DNA of 64,000 nt, from assembly GCA_001695595.3 (NCBI GenBank), contig MBPM02000097.1, positions 124,001 to 188,000 on the forward strand, written 5' to 3'. Positions 1 through 10,479 of this stretch are shown here, one piece after another; position 1 is the stretch's first letter; every line of letters starts with the position of its first letter. The notes beneath the pieces were generated by a model. That model did no database searches. It was not told where the DNA came from and saw nothing but the letters and a program-made list of their open reading frames with translations. A program made the position numbers and the translations under genes. The DNA comes from Plasmopara viticola (Eukaryota; Oomycota; Peronosporomycetes; Peronosporales; Peronosporaceae).

Positions 1-1179
1 GAGTCCCTTAGATCAGAAATTTGTACCATCAATCACCCTTCTGCTCGTCTGCGCATCATATAACGTTGGTTTTCCAACACCGTAGCGCCACGATACAATT
101 TATTGTCTTACTTTCCACTTCCGAAGATGTTTCTCTTGCCGTCAATGATTCGCCGAAGTGTTGTTAATATCTCTTTTTGTTTTGACTCAAAATATTCTGA
201 TACTATAAAAAAAAATTATAAGTTCTATCACAAATTGAGAGATGTTCCAATTTGACCGACTCTTATACACTACGCAAGCAACGTCAAGCCACACAAACCT
301 AACTATTGCTGCGTAGAGGGAAAATTAGCTCCACATTGTTGTAGTTTTTTTTTCTTACCATTCCATTTGTGAAACATTACCCTCAAGCCCTAGCCTCGTC
401 CCAAATGCGCTCATTGAGTATACCCATTTTATTTCCTGAGAATATCGACTCCAATTGATTATGAGAGTACTAATATCTTATATGCATATATTACTTTTTC
501 TTGTACACATCTCTTTAAGTACTATTTAGCTATGTATTATGTTTTGTATCAGATTCCAAGTAGGATGCTAAGATTACATTGCTATTACTATCAAACCACG
601 TTACGAAATTAGTGTATAAACACACCGAATGCGTCGGAAACGTCACAACCACTTTAAAGAAGCGGCCCCCAGAAGCAAGCGACATGCCACAAAGAACACT
701 GGTGGTATCTCACCGACAAAGTGGCACGGCAATGCTCATAGAACGGACAGTGCTTCAACCGAGGTCAGCGCTTACTGCAAGAACCTCCAAGTCCAAAGGA
801 AAAGTGCGGCAACTCTCTCTTTCTGTTTAATAAAAAAATTAAGGCCGCAAAAGGCAACATGCCAACAATCCGCTTCAAGTCGGCACCCAGATATTTCGAA
901 GCGGTTTCATGGCCAAATCATACCACCAGATATCTCAAACATCAACGGATACAATCTGGTGGACACGCTTCGGATTTTCCGTCGCTATGATCCCAACGTG
1001 CGTACAACTCTTACACATCCTGAATCTGGCAGCGCTTCCTTGCCATCTACTCGCCACTCGCACGCTCATGGATCCAGTCAACCTGCCACCGTTGGCGTCT
1101 TCACTCCGTGCTCAGTCACTCTGCAATTCGCAGCCTCGAGGTCACCTCCACACGACAATCCAAGCCTCCAACCGCTTTC
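1..1179. other. AT-rich non-coding stretch upstream of the repeat protein
   Basis: I see no convincing gene, RNA or mobile-element signature. The first 600 bases are AT-rich with many stops. From about 600 the composition becomes GC-richer towards the secreted repeat-protein gene, and the open frames there are overlapping and uncharacteristic. The last few hundred bases probably hold that gene's promoter and 5' UTR. Confidence 0.5.
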
Positions 1180-4100
1180 ATGCCGGCACGTCCACCTTGG
1201 AACGGGTACGCGTTCTATGCGCTCGCCTTCCTCGCGTCAACGACCCACGGCGAGGCGCTTCACGACAATACCGTCACGCCACATGGAGACACTGCTGCAC
1301 TGACGCATGGTCATCCAGCGTACGGCGTAAACGTGCCCGTGATGGACACGGCACCTACTGCGACTCGTCGTCTCGAGGCGACTCTTTCGGACGCTCGGGA
1401 CGAGTCGCTGCAGTGTGAAGACGTGACGAAGAGCTCTGATGTGCTGGGAATGTCCTTGACGAAGACACCGGGATCGCAGTCCGTCATGTCGGAATCGGAT
1501 ACAAAGACGCCGGACACGGAGGTGCCGACCACTACGGCCCCGGTCGAGACAATGCAATCATATACAACAGCACCGGAACACGCTTCTCCTACCGTTGATT
1601 CAAACCAGACGTACACACCGGACGACTCAGCTCCATCGTCGTACGCACCAGAGACCGATGGCCGATCGAACTATTCGCGTGCGTCGTACGCACCAGAGAC
1701 GGATGCCCGATCGAACTCTTCGCGTGCGTCGTACGCACCAGAGACGGATGCCCGATCGAACTATTCGCGTGAGTCGTACGCACCAGAGACCGGCGGCCGA
1801 TCGAACAATTCGCGCGAGTCGTACGCACAAGACGACGGTGCCCGATCGAACAATCCGCGTGAGTCGTACGAACCAGAGACCGGTGTCCTATCGGACAATT
1901 TGCGTGCGTCGTACGCACCAGAGACCGGCGGCCGATCGAACAATTCGCGCGAGTCGTACGCACAAGACGACGGTGGCCGATCGAACTATTCGCGTGCGTC
2001 GTACGCACCAGAGACCGATGCCCGATCGAACTATTCGCGTGCGTCGTACGCACCAGAGACCGGCGGCCGATCGAACAATTCGCACGAGTCGTACGCACAA
2101 GACGACGGTGGCCGATCGAACTATTCGCGTGCGTCGTACGCACCAGAGACCGATGCCCGATCGAACTATTCGCGTGCGTCGTACGCACCAGAGACCGGCG
2201 GTCGATCGAAAAATTCGCACGAGTCGTACGCACAAGACGACGGTGCCCGATCGAACAATCCGCGTGAGTCGTACGAACCAGAGACCGGCGGCCGATCGAA
2301 CTATTCGCGTGCGTCGTACGCACCAGAGACCGGCGGCCGATCGAACAATTCGCGGGAGTCGTACGAACCAGAGACCGGTGTCCTATCGGACAATTTGCGT
2401 GCGTCGTACGCACCAGAGACCGGCGGCCGATCGAACAATTCGCACGAGTCGTACGCACAAGACGACGTTGCCCGATCGAACAATCCGCGTGAGTCGTACG
2501 AACCAGAGACCGATGCCCGATCGAACAATTCGCGTGAGTCGTACGAACCAGAGACCGGCGGCCGATCGAACTATTCGCGTGCGTCGTACGCACCAGAGAC
2601 CGGCGGCCGATCGAACAATTCGCGTGAGTCGTACGCACAAGACGACGGTGCCCGATCATATAATCCGCGTGAGTCGTACGCACAAGACGACGGTGCCCGA
2701 TCGAACTATTCGCGTGCGTCGTACGCACCAGAGACCGGCGGCCGATCGAACAATTCGCGGGAGTCGTACGAACCAGAGACCGGTGTCCTATCGGACAATT
2801 TGCGTGCGTCGTACGCACCAGAGACCGGCGGCCGATCGAACAATTTGCACGAGTCGTACGCACAAGACGACGGTGCCGATCGAACAATCCGCGTGAGTCG
2901 TACGAACCAGAGACCGATGCCCGATCGAACAATCCGCGTGAGTCGTACGAACCAGAGACCGGCGGCCGATCGAACAATTCGCGTGAGTCGTACGCACAAG
3001 ACGACGGTGCCCGATCGAATAATCCGCGTGAGTCGTACGCACAAGACGACGGTGCCCGATCGAACTATTTGCGTGCGTCGTACGCACCAGAGACCGGCGG
3101 CCGATCGAACAATTCGCGGAGTCGTACGAACCAGAGACCGGTGTCCTATCGGACAATTTGCGTGCGTCGTACGCACCAGAGACCGGCGGCCGATCGAACA
3201 ATTCGCACGAGTCGTACGCACAAGACGACGGTGGCCGATCGATTTATTCGCGTGCGTCGTACGCACCAGAGACCGATGCCCGATCGAACTATTCGCGTGC
3301 GTCGTACGCACCAGAGACCGGCGGTCGATCGAACAATTCGCACGAGTCGTACGCACAAGACGACGGTGCCCGATCGAACAATCCGCGTGAGTCGTACGAA
3401 CCAGAGACCGGCGGCCGATCGAACTATTCGCGTGCGTCGTACGCACCAGAGACCGGCGGCCGATCGAACAATTCGCGGGAGTCGTACGAACCAGAGACCG
3501 GTGTCCTATCGGACAATTTGCGTGCGTCGTACGCACCAGAGACCGGCGGCCGATCGAACGATTCGCACGAGTCGTACGCACAAGACGACGGTGCCCGATC
3601 GAACAATCCGCGTGAGTCGTACGAACCAGAGACCGATGCCCGATCGAACAATTCGCGTGAGTCGTACGAACCAGAGACCGGCGGCCGATCGAACTATCCG
3701 CGTGCGTCGTACGCACCAGAGACCGGCGGCCGATCGAACAATTCGCGTGAGTCGTACGCAAAAGACGACGGTGCCCGATCGAATAATCCGCGTGAGTCGT
3801 ACGCACAAGACGACGGTGCCCGATCGAACTATTCGCGTGCGTCGTACGCACCAGAGACCGGCGGCCGATCGAACAATTCGCGGGAGTCGTACGAACCAGA
3901 GACCGGTGTCCTATCGGACAATTTGCGTGCGTCGTACGCATTAGAGACCGGCGGCCGATCGAACAATTCGCACGAGTCGTACGCACAAGACGACGGTGCC
4001 CGATCGAACAATCCGCGTGAGTCGTACGAACCAGAGACCGGCGGCCGATTGAACTATTCGCGTGCGTCGTACGCACCAGAGACCGGCGGCCGATCGAACA

Positions 4101-4417
4101 ATTCGCGGGAGTCGTACGAACCAGAGACCGGTGTCCTATCGGACAATTTGCGTGCGTCGTACGCACCAGAGACCGGCGGCCGATCGAACAATTCGCACGA
4201 GTCGTACGCACACGACGACGGTGGCCGATCGAACAATCCGCGTGAGTCGTACGAACCAGAGACCGATGCCCGATCGAACAATTCGCGTGCGTCGTACGCA
4301 CCGGAGATGGGTGGCCGATCGAACAATCCGCGTGAGTCGTACGCACCAGAGACCGGTGGCCGATCGAACAATAAGCCGTGGTACCGCCGCCTTGGTGAGC
4401 TCACATTGTGGTGGTGA
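1180..4417 (+). CDS. Secreted 15-residue tandem-repeat protein, frame interrupted twice
   Basis: I do not recognise a family. The chosen ATG at 1180 opens an N-terminus that looks like a signal peptide (hydrophobic AFYALAFLAS, about residues 11-20). A variable acidic, Thr-rich region follows, with R-R-L-E at residues 63-66 just before an acidic run (a loose RXLR-like arrangement, not canonical). About 60 copies of a 15-residue unit with consensus SYAPETGGRSNNSRE then run almost to the end, and a short tail ends in ELTLWW. The frame holds to about 2873, where one C is missing (GGTGCC instead of GGTGCCC). A second base is missing near 3119 (CGCGGA instead of CGCGGGA). Translation from 1180 would therefore leave the SYAPET frame and stop at 3390 (735 aa), while the original frame resumes to a stop at 4417. 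Either the gene is a young pseudogene or frame variant, or these are assembly errors in the repeat. The setting fits a secreted surface or effector-like protein. Confidence 0.55.
1640..4370 (+). repeat. 45-bp tandem repeat array, about 60 units
   Basis: The unit contains the near-constant blocks TCGTACGCACCAGAGACC and CGATCGAACAATTCGCG. Unit variants (SYAPETGG, SYEPETGV, SYAQDDGA) recur in the same order, for example the five-unit block EPETGV-APETGG-AQDDGA-EPETGG-APETGG. The array therefore grew partly by duplication of blocks of about 225 bp. The period is a multiple of three and the unit lacks stops in several frames, so long open frames appear in all forward frames and on the reverse strand. 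I treat those as shadows. Confidence 0.95.
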
Positions 4418-5521
4418 TCCCGCCACGGACTCGCGTCGGAGCATGATCAGTGTCAAGTCACGATCGTCGTCTCCCTCGCTCCAACAAGGATTCAGGCTGC
4501 ATTCAATGCGTATCGATGTTCCCCGACGCGAACGCTCGCGTCGACAAGCTTTTTCAATTTTTAGGGTGGATGCAGGACCAACAAATACATTGCTTTGGAC
4601 TTTTTCAATTTCCTGAATACTTCCGTCTTAACATGGTCTATCTCTCCTATGGTTGTGTTCCATCAAAGCGTTTGAAAGCAGTAGTTCGATAGCATGGCGT
4701 GTAGAGCACTCAGACGCAGTGTCAAGGGTACTGACACAGTGCCAATGTACTAGCGACGGCATGCTGCCTAAAACCCTGCATGTCCAACATCATGGCGTAC
4801 CCACAGGTTGTCGTACAGACTCGTCCAAAAGCTTCTTGCAATAGTATCAGCAAGGGAGCGATTCCAAGAGGCGCTTCGACGGGTTACATTCTCCCATCAA
4901 TGACAATCTAAGTCACGCCTAGGCGTCGGCTAGGACTCGTCAGCCAGAGCAAACCTTGTCAATCCGTTCGTCTAGTTTCAAACCTACCACTATCGCACGA
5001 CGACCCGACTCGATAAGCGCAGCGTAATTGAACAAGCGTCTACCATTCTCTCGTTGTGCTAGCTTGATGTCGTGTCGTACACGCGCGTTAAAGTGTACTT
5101 AGGCGTTACGCGCATCCCAACGGCAACGGTTCAGCATGTTCGTGCACCGCGCAGCTGCGATCCTGCCCCATAATAACAACCGAGCTATTGAGCGCAAGGC
5201 ATACGATAGATACTTGACGCCCAGCTAGCGCAACTGATACGACGTGCCTCTTTCATGCGACTAGTCTCGGAGATGGCATTCACGAATAACGCAGAACTTA
5301 CTAGAGATTCCAATCTACGGTTATAGCATCAAAGGTCGACGAGCTTACGCGTGAGGGTTCAGACCAGACGGTTGCTGGAGCCGTACCAGTCACCACGCGT
5401 CGTCTTTGATACCCACGGATGCTCGAACTGCATCGCAAATCCTTGCGTTCTTCTTGTCGAACCTCATTCCTTAATTCTCCATTGTGTTGGAGAGTTCCTT
5501 CCATTCAAAGACGACGCTATC
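4418..5521. other. Intergenic region between the two secreted-protein genes
   Basis: No coding pattern, RNA gene or repeat element is visible in this 1.1 kb. The open frame entering the transglutaminase gene extends upstream to 5351 from a non-ATG codon, but it has no signal peptide or family similarity there, so I treat it as leader. Confidence 0.5.
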
Positions 5522-7339
5522 ATGGTTCGAGGCGTTCACTATATCGCGCTGAGCATTGTACTCGCTGCAGCTGCTTTCAAACGTTTAGAAGCGACTTCGT
5601 TAGAGTGCAACGCTTACATGCCAACGGGGATTGACTTGCCGCTCAACGACGACCACCCTGCTGTCATGAAGGAGTATAACGGGGCTGTGCCCGTCGAACT
5701 GCCTCTGGATCAATGCGACGTTCTCTCGACCGAACGGGGGATTCCAATCATCGAGTCAACGGGTGCCCTGACCCGTCGATTGCGACGGATGGAAGATGCG
5801 ACCACTTCCGACGTCCAAGACCTCGAAACGTACTATAACGAACCGCTCGTCAAGGACTTTTCGACGTTGAAAACCCAGTTTGCGTCCGCATCGTCCCCAA
5901 CGATCCCGTGGCCCGGAAGCTACTGGCCGACGTACAAGGACAGTATCAACGTCGTTTGGAACACTGGGGACCAGAGTGCAAGTGAGAAGTATGCCAAAGC
6001 CTACGGGCTCGACCCCACGGAGTTGCAGAATCAAGTCTCCGCCGTAAACGGCGTGGACGCCCATGCGAACAAGACGAAATGCACGACCGACGCGGCTTGT
6101 ACGGCCCAGAACGACGCAAGCGTGTGTGCCAAGCGTACAGGTGCAGGGAGTGGCTACTGCATCCCAACGTGGTACGGCATTTGCCACGCGTGGGCGCCGG
6201 CGGCGATTCTCGAGGCGGAACCCCAGTGCGACGTGGTGAAGAACGGACAGACGTTTCGGGTCCTGGACATCAAAGCGCTCGTCACGGCTGTCTACGACGG
6301 GTCCGCCATCTCGACCATCTTTACGGGCGCCCGTTTCAACGGTCCCGACACCCCCACGGCCACCGATGCCTATGGACGCTTTGTCAACGCTGCACGTCGC
6401 GACGTTGGCGCCGGTTTCTTCCATCTTGCCATCACGACCATCATGGGGAAACACAAGCAATCCTTCATCATTGACGTCACGGCAGGCACGCAAGTGTGGA
6501 ACCAGCCGGTCCGGTCGTACGAGGTCCAGGCCATGGACCTTGTCGACGTGGCCCACGCGTCGCAACAATACTTTGGCACGACCGTGTACCCGTTCAATGC
6601 ACAAATGGTGTACCTTGCCTATGTCAAGACGTCGGTCCGTTGGATCGTCGAGGCGTACGCCGACGGGCCTCTCGTTGCCACGCAACGGGTGAACACGTAC
6701 ACAGCGTCCCGTGAGTACGAATACTTGCTCGAATTAGATGCCAACTACGCCGTGATTGGCGGGGAGTGGGTCGGCCGCTCTAAAGTCGACCATCCCGATT
6801 TCCTCTGGTTTCCAACGTCCAAGCCGGACCCGTCCACCATTACAAAAGCCGGGTTGAGCTACGCACACGTGAAAGAGTTACTCGACCTGTCCGTATCGTG
6901 CGGGGCCGTCAATCCTTCCGCCAGCACGTCAGGAAGCGCGTCAGACTCAACGTCGCCCGACACTCCGAATAGCGTCGCGTCGATGAGCGCGTCAGGGAGT
7001 TTATTCGAGCCTACTGACACCACGGAAGCGAGTACTGGAGACGCACACGGCAGCACTGGAGACGACCCATTCACGGTCGATTTGAGCCTTGAAACTATCG
7101 AAGACGATGGGCTTTTCTACGCGGCATCGACTGTGCCTGCCCTCCTCACGGATTCGACCGACGCCATAGAGTCAACAGGAACTGCCACGTCCCCGACGCC
7201 AATCGATTTTGGTTACTACACACCACCCCCGACCTCGGATACCGACGTACCCTCCCTTACCACCTTGTCCGAAGAGATAGCTGTTGGTACACCAAAACAA
7301 GAAACGATCGAAACCTCATTGCATCAAAGCTGCCATTAA
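5522..7339 (+). CDS. Secreted transglutaminase elicitor with Pep-13-type motif
   Basis: 605-aa protein of the oomycete transglutaminase elicitor family (GP42/M81 type), calcium-dependent cell-wall enzymes whose Pep-13 segment is recognised by plants. The ATG at 5522 is chosen because it starts a classic signal peptide (HYIALSIVLAAAAF). An R-R-L-R tetrapeptide lies at residues 85-88, followed by Met-Glu-Asp. The catalytic-core signature WYGICHAWAP places the likely nucleophile at Cys221. The Pep-13-like segment VWNQPVRSYEVQA is at residues 325-337 (bases 6494-6532); it keeps the Trp and Pro known to matter for recognition and differs from the classic VWNQPVRGFKVYE after the Arg. The GGEWVGRS...HPDFLW stretch is typical of the domain's end. 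After about residue 460 comes a roughly 140-residue Ser/Thr/Pro/Asp-rich tail, probably O-glycosylated. It is single-exon and on the same strand as the upstream repeat protein. Family assignment is firm; a translocation role for RRLR is only a possibility. Confidence 0.93.
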   Translation: MVRGVHYIALSIVLAAAAFKRLEATSLECNAYMPTGIDLPLNDDHPAVMKEYNGAVPVELPLDQCDVLSTERGIPIIESTGALTRRLRRMEDATTSDVQDLETYYNEPLVKDFSTLKTQFASASSPTIPWPGSYWPTYKDSINVVWNTGDQSASEKYAKAYGLDPTELQNQVSAVNGVDAHANKTKCTTDAACTAQNDASVCAKRTGAGSGYCIPTWYGICHAWAPAAILEAEPQCDVVKNGQTFRVLDIKALVTAVYDGSAISTIFTGARFNGPDTPTATDAYGRFVNAARRDVGAGFFHLAITTIMGKHKQSFIIDVTAGTQVWNQPVRSYEVQAMDLVDVAHASQQYFGTTVYPFNAQMVYLAYVKTSVRWIVEAYADGPLVATQRVNTYTASREYEYLLELDANYAVIGGEWVGRSKVDHPDFLWFPTSKPDPSTITKAGLSYAHVKELLDLSVSCGAVNPSASTSGSASDSTSPDTPNSVASMSASGSLFEPTDTTEASTGDAHGSTGDDPFTVDLSLETIEDDGLFYAASTVPALLTDSTDAIESTGTATSPTPIDFGYYTPPPTSDTDVPSLTTLSEEIAVGTPKQETIETSLHQSCH

Positions 7340-7420
7340 ACGGTGCACCGGTTTTCGACACCTTAGATAGTTTAAAGTTGAATCAATTCAAAAAAGTTTG
7401 AATCCAATGCCGTCCCTTCC

Positions 7421-8737
7421 TTACGACCGGTGGCCAAGCAACGGTTCCGCTCGCCCCGTCACACGCGCGAGCTGTTCCCACTGCGTCGGTGTGATGCTGA
7501 TGATGCTCTGTGTTGACGCCGGGAGATGCACGTCGCCAAGTCCTTCTTGATTCTCTGTCATGAAAGGATAGAAAAAAAATCAGGCGACAAGTCGAAAAGA
7601 GACGTGCAAGGCCTTCGTACTCAGGTATGGAAGGCCAGACCGCTCATCAATGCCGATTTCAGCCGAATTATTCCGCACGAGAAACGACGTATCAAAGAGA
7701 TTTTCAACCGTCTAGACACGCCACAGCATCCACTCCGTCACTCACGCACGTTCAGCCTCCGTCAGTAGCTACATTCATACCTGCGTAAAGCTCTTGGGAT
7801 TGAGCACCAAGTCCAAAAGTGGCTTGACGCCGTCCCCTTCAATCAATTTCGTCTGCAAGATTTCCAGCCGGCGCGCTTGCGCGTCTTTGCGGTCTCTCTA
7901 CAAAGAAGCCACAAAAGTTACACACTTTCACCCCAATAGCTCCTCAACGCATGGCCGCCCCTCACCTTGTTCGTGTACTCGGTTGGCTGTGCTTCCTGTG
8001 CGTTCACATCCTTCTCCACGCGTCTTGCTTTCTTCTTTTCTTTCTGCACCACTTCAGTGTCCATGAGCCCAAATCTACGCACGAGGCAAACAAGACAGTC
8101 AGGATCATGGACCAACCACCTTCGGACGAATCCCATCACTTACAGAAAACAACTCTCGGGCACAGAGCGAAAGCACGCACCCGCGGCATTGCCGAGCGCA
8201 TGCCAATCCAAGGCTCCGTTGAGCTCTAGCGTGCACGCGTTCTGCGTCGCGCGGATGAACTCTGTCGCATCAAACTATCGTCCAGCATAAGGACCACCCT
8301 TCAGCAAAAAGTGACTAGTGACACCAAACCTTGGTCAAGTCACTCGCCCCCAAAGCGTAAGACTGCTTGGCAATGGCTACATTGAGCTCGTCCAGGTTAC
8401 TGGCGTCCAGATTCGCCTCGCGCGGATAACACACCCGGTCGTACATTTGGTCGAGTTCTTGGGTATGTGTGTCAAACGTATGGCTGCCAAGCTTGGCCAG
8501 GTCGTGCGCATGACTCTTTAGACTCTGGAGCAGCTCGCGCTCCTTGTAGCGCACGTGACGTCGGTCTTTCTCCGACAGCTGCGAGTTTTCGAGAAATCCC
8601 TTGCGCTTTCGACCAGGTGGAGCCGTGCGTGGCATTGACGGACGTGGAGAAGGAGCCTTCTCGACCTCATCTTCTGCGCTGGCGGGGTGCGCGCTGCGGT
8701 CGTCCCATGGTGCTCGGCGACGCTTTCCACCGGCCAT
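7421..8737 (-). CDS. NSE4: NSE4, SMC5/6 complex kleisin subunit (six exons)
   Basis: Hand-spliced model: exons 8737-8330, 8274-8144, 8074-7966, 7897-7781, 7711-7621 and 7554-7421. The five GT-AG introns are 55-69 nt and the result is 329 aa. The N-terminus is basic and disordered (MAGGKRRRAPWDD), followed by the helical kleisin region (RRHVRYKERELLQSL). Exon 2 gives FDATEFIRATQNAC and DWHALGNAAGACFRSVPESC, matching the conserved Nse4 W-x-x-LG...FR-x-x-P block. Exon 4 ends in LLDLVLNPKSFTQ and exon 5 starts TVENLFDTSFLVRN, together the hallmark NPKSFTQTVENLF signature. The last exon supplies the C-terminal winged-helix piece IISITPTQWEQLA. Nse4 bridges the SMC5/SMC6 heads and binds Nse1/Nse3 in the nucleus, in DNA repair and chromosome maintenance. 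It is convergent with the transglutaminase gene, whose stop lies about 80 bp away. Start: the first in-frame ATG before the basic region. Confidence 0.88.
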
Positions 8738-9208
8738 TGCTATCCAAGGCACTCAAACGTGCTGCTACTTTCGAACGACATTGAATCGAGCCGTGCATCT
8801 TGAGAAATAATCACTTTTTAAAATCGATTGACAAGTGTAGATGAGCTAAAATTAACTGTTTTTTCTTTTTTTCTTTTTTATTTTGCATGAGCTTTTCGAA
8901 GTATCTAAAGGTCTCTACCGCTATAAAGACAGATTACATGAATTTAACATTTTAGATTGGCATTGCTTTTCAATGGAATAGAAACTTTTAGAGGGTGGGA
9001 GCTACGACGATGGAAACAGCTACTGCAAAGGATCGCAGCTCTTGAAACCCGGTCGCATGGTGGCTTTAGGGATTGGAAAAGTGCTCAACAACGTTAATAT
9101 AAGAAAAATACTATGAGGGGAGTACGTGGGCCACCTCAAATAATATTTTTTGAGTGTTTTTATCTAATATTCATGATATAATTGTCAATTTCGGATAAAT
9201 GTAAACTA
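8738..9208. other. AT-rich intergenic region, NSE4 promoter side
   Basis: This stretch contains poly-T tracts and no coding pattern. It lies upstream of NSE4 and downstream of the J-domain gene, so it should hold the NSE4 promoter and the 3' end of the J-domain transcript. No specific site is recognised. Confidence 0.5.
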
Positions 9209-10179
9209 CTAACAAACTAATGTCACGTCATTCGGGCGCACCATGAGCCCATGACAGGGAAGACACTCAAAATACCGCACTCCTTTGATCGACCCGTCAT
9301 TTTTACCAACGGGTGAAGTCAAAGCAACGCCCACGAACTCCCCTTTGGCATAATGCACTGGACCAAAGAACCTGACAATCTAGCATAACCCATCAGCCCT
9401 TCTTTATCTATCGTACTCTATGCGGTACTACGTACCCCTGCAAGTTTTCCATGGATGCAAACTTTGCTCCCAATGTTTGGCATCGAGCTAGCCACTCGAT
9501 TTGGTTCGATCTCGTTGTAATGTGTTGAAGCACGCTCTGTCTTGTTGGCCGAAGCAGGCGTGGCGTTTGAGTTCGCAAACAAACTTGCCATGGACCTGAG
9601 TTCATCCTCAAATTCAAAGCTATCGATTTTATCAATTTTCATCGTAGCCAATTCAACAGTTGTCAAGGTAACGTACACATCTGCGTCCGTATCGTCCATC
9701 ATCAAGCCATAAGCGAATAGATCCGTAAGCTCGTGATCGACGTACGAGCGCAAGCCAGAAGATACGTTCCGCTTGCCACCTTTCCGCTTGACTTGAACTC
9801 GCACTCCTTTTTCATTCTTTCCTCTTTTTTGATGTCGAGGTTTTTGAGGAGCTCCAAAGAGCATGTCAAACATAAAGAGCATTTCTTCCATCGACGGGAT
9901 GTCGAAGGGATCGTCGAATCCCCACCCTTCCTCGTTACCATCGTTAAAATCTGCAGAGTCAAACGTTGGAAAGGAACACTTGCGACCACGTTTTAAGTGG
10001 TCGTCAATCAGCTTGTACGCAGCCGAGAGCTGTTGGAATTTCGGTGTCGCTGCTGGGTCCGGATTCTTGTCTGGATGGAATTGAAGTGCCAGCTTTCGGT
10101 ACGCTTTTTTCACCTCATTCGAATCTGCTTCTTCTGTCAATCCCAGCGTGCTATATGCTTGCTGCATAGAGGTGACCAT
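9209..10179 (-). CDS. J-domain protein with spliced C-terminal CAP-Gly domain
   Basis: Two-exon model: exon 1 10179-9436, a 56-nt GT-AG intron, exon 2 9379-9209; 304 aa. Residues about 6-70 are a J domain (YSTLGLTEEADSNEVKKAYR, then FHPDKNPDP with the HPD motif), the Hsp70-stimulating module. An acidic Gly/Asp/Phe-rich linker (GWGFDDPFDIPSMEEMLFMF) and a Lys/Arg-rich region (GKNEKGVRVQVKRKGGKRN) follow. From about residue 235, IGSKVCIHGKLAG splices in frame to IVRFFGPVHYAKGEFVGVAL and then GKNDGSIKGVRYFEC, the canonical CAP-Gly core (GKNDG) that binds C-terminal EEY/F tails of tubulin or end-binding proteins. Unspliced translation would stop nine codons after the donor and lose the CAP-Gly domain. 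The ATG at 10179 is chosen because upstream frame extensions start at a non-ATG codon. Inference: a chaperone adaptor on microtubules. It is divergent from the dehydratase gene. Confidence 0.85.
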
Positions 10180-10479
10180 GATGGAAGCAAGAAACGAAAC
10201 GAAGAATCTTTGAGCCGAAGGGACGGTACCGCAAGCTTCGAAACGGCTAGTAAATAATGCATACTGGTCCCGCTGTGCCAAATATTAGTAATTTAATATT
10301 TGTATTCGATCTACGATTTTGCATCGATAAACTCGCGACTGTCGCTAGATCTCTTTTTTTTTATGCTAAGCATTATCATAAGCCTAATGACATTGCAATC
10401 TAGAATACACATATTTACGTAAATCACAAATCTATGAGCACTGTAGCTTCTTAATTCTAAAATGTGACGTCACTCGGAG
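10180..10479. promoter_or_regulatory. Divergent intergenic region (J-domain gene / dehydratase gene)
   Basis: About 300 bp of AT-rich sequence separates two divergently transcribed genes, so both promoters must lie here. I see no well-defined initiator or TATA element. The last 30 bases already belong to the inverted-repeat arm, so the right-arm dehydratase copy has lost nearly all of this promoter. Confidence 0.4.

Noticed and set aside
1366..1377. RXLR effector call for the repeat protein
   Set aside because: The tetrapeptide is R-R-L-E, not R-x-L-R, and there is no clear EER motif, so I describe it only as loosely similar.
1589..2977. Long minus-strand frame through the tandem repeat (462 codons, Arg/His-rich)
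   Set aside because: It exists only because a 45-bp unit without stops is open in several frames. It has no start context, signal or non-repeat domain.
5756..6685. 309-codon minus-strand frame opposite the transglutaminase
   Set aside because: Shadow of a GC-rich, codon-biased gene. The plus strand has the recognisable domain and motifs.
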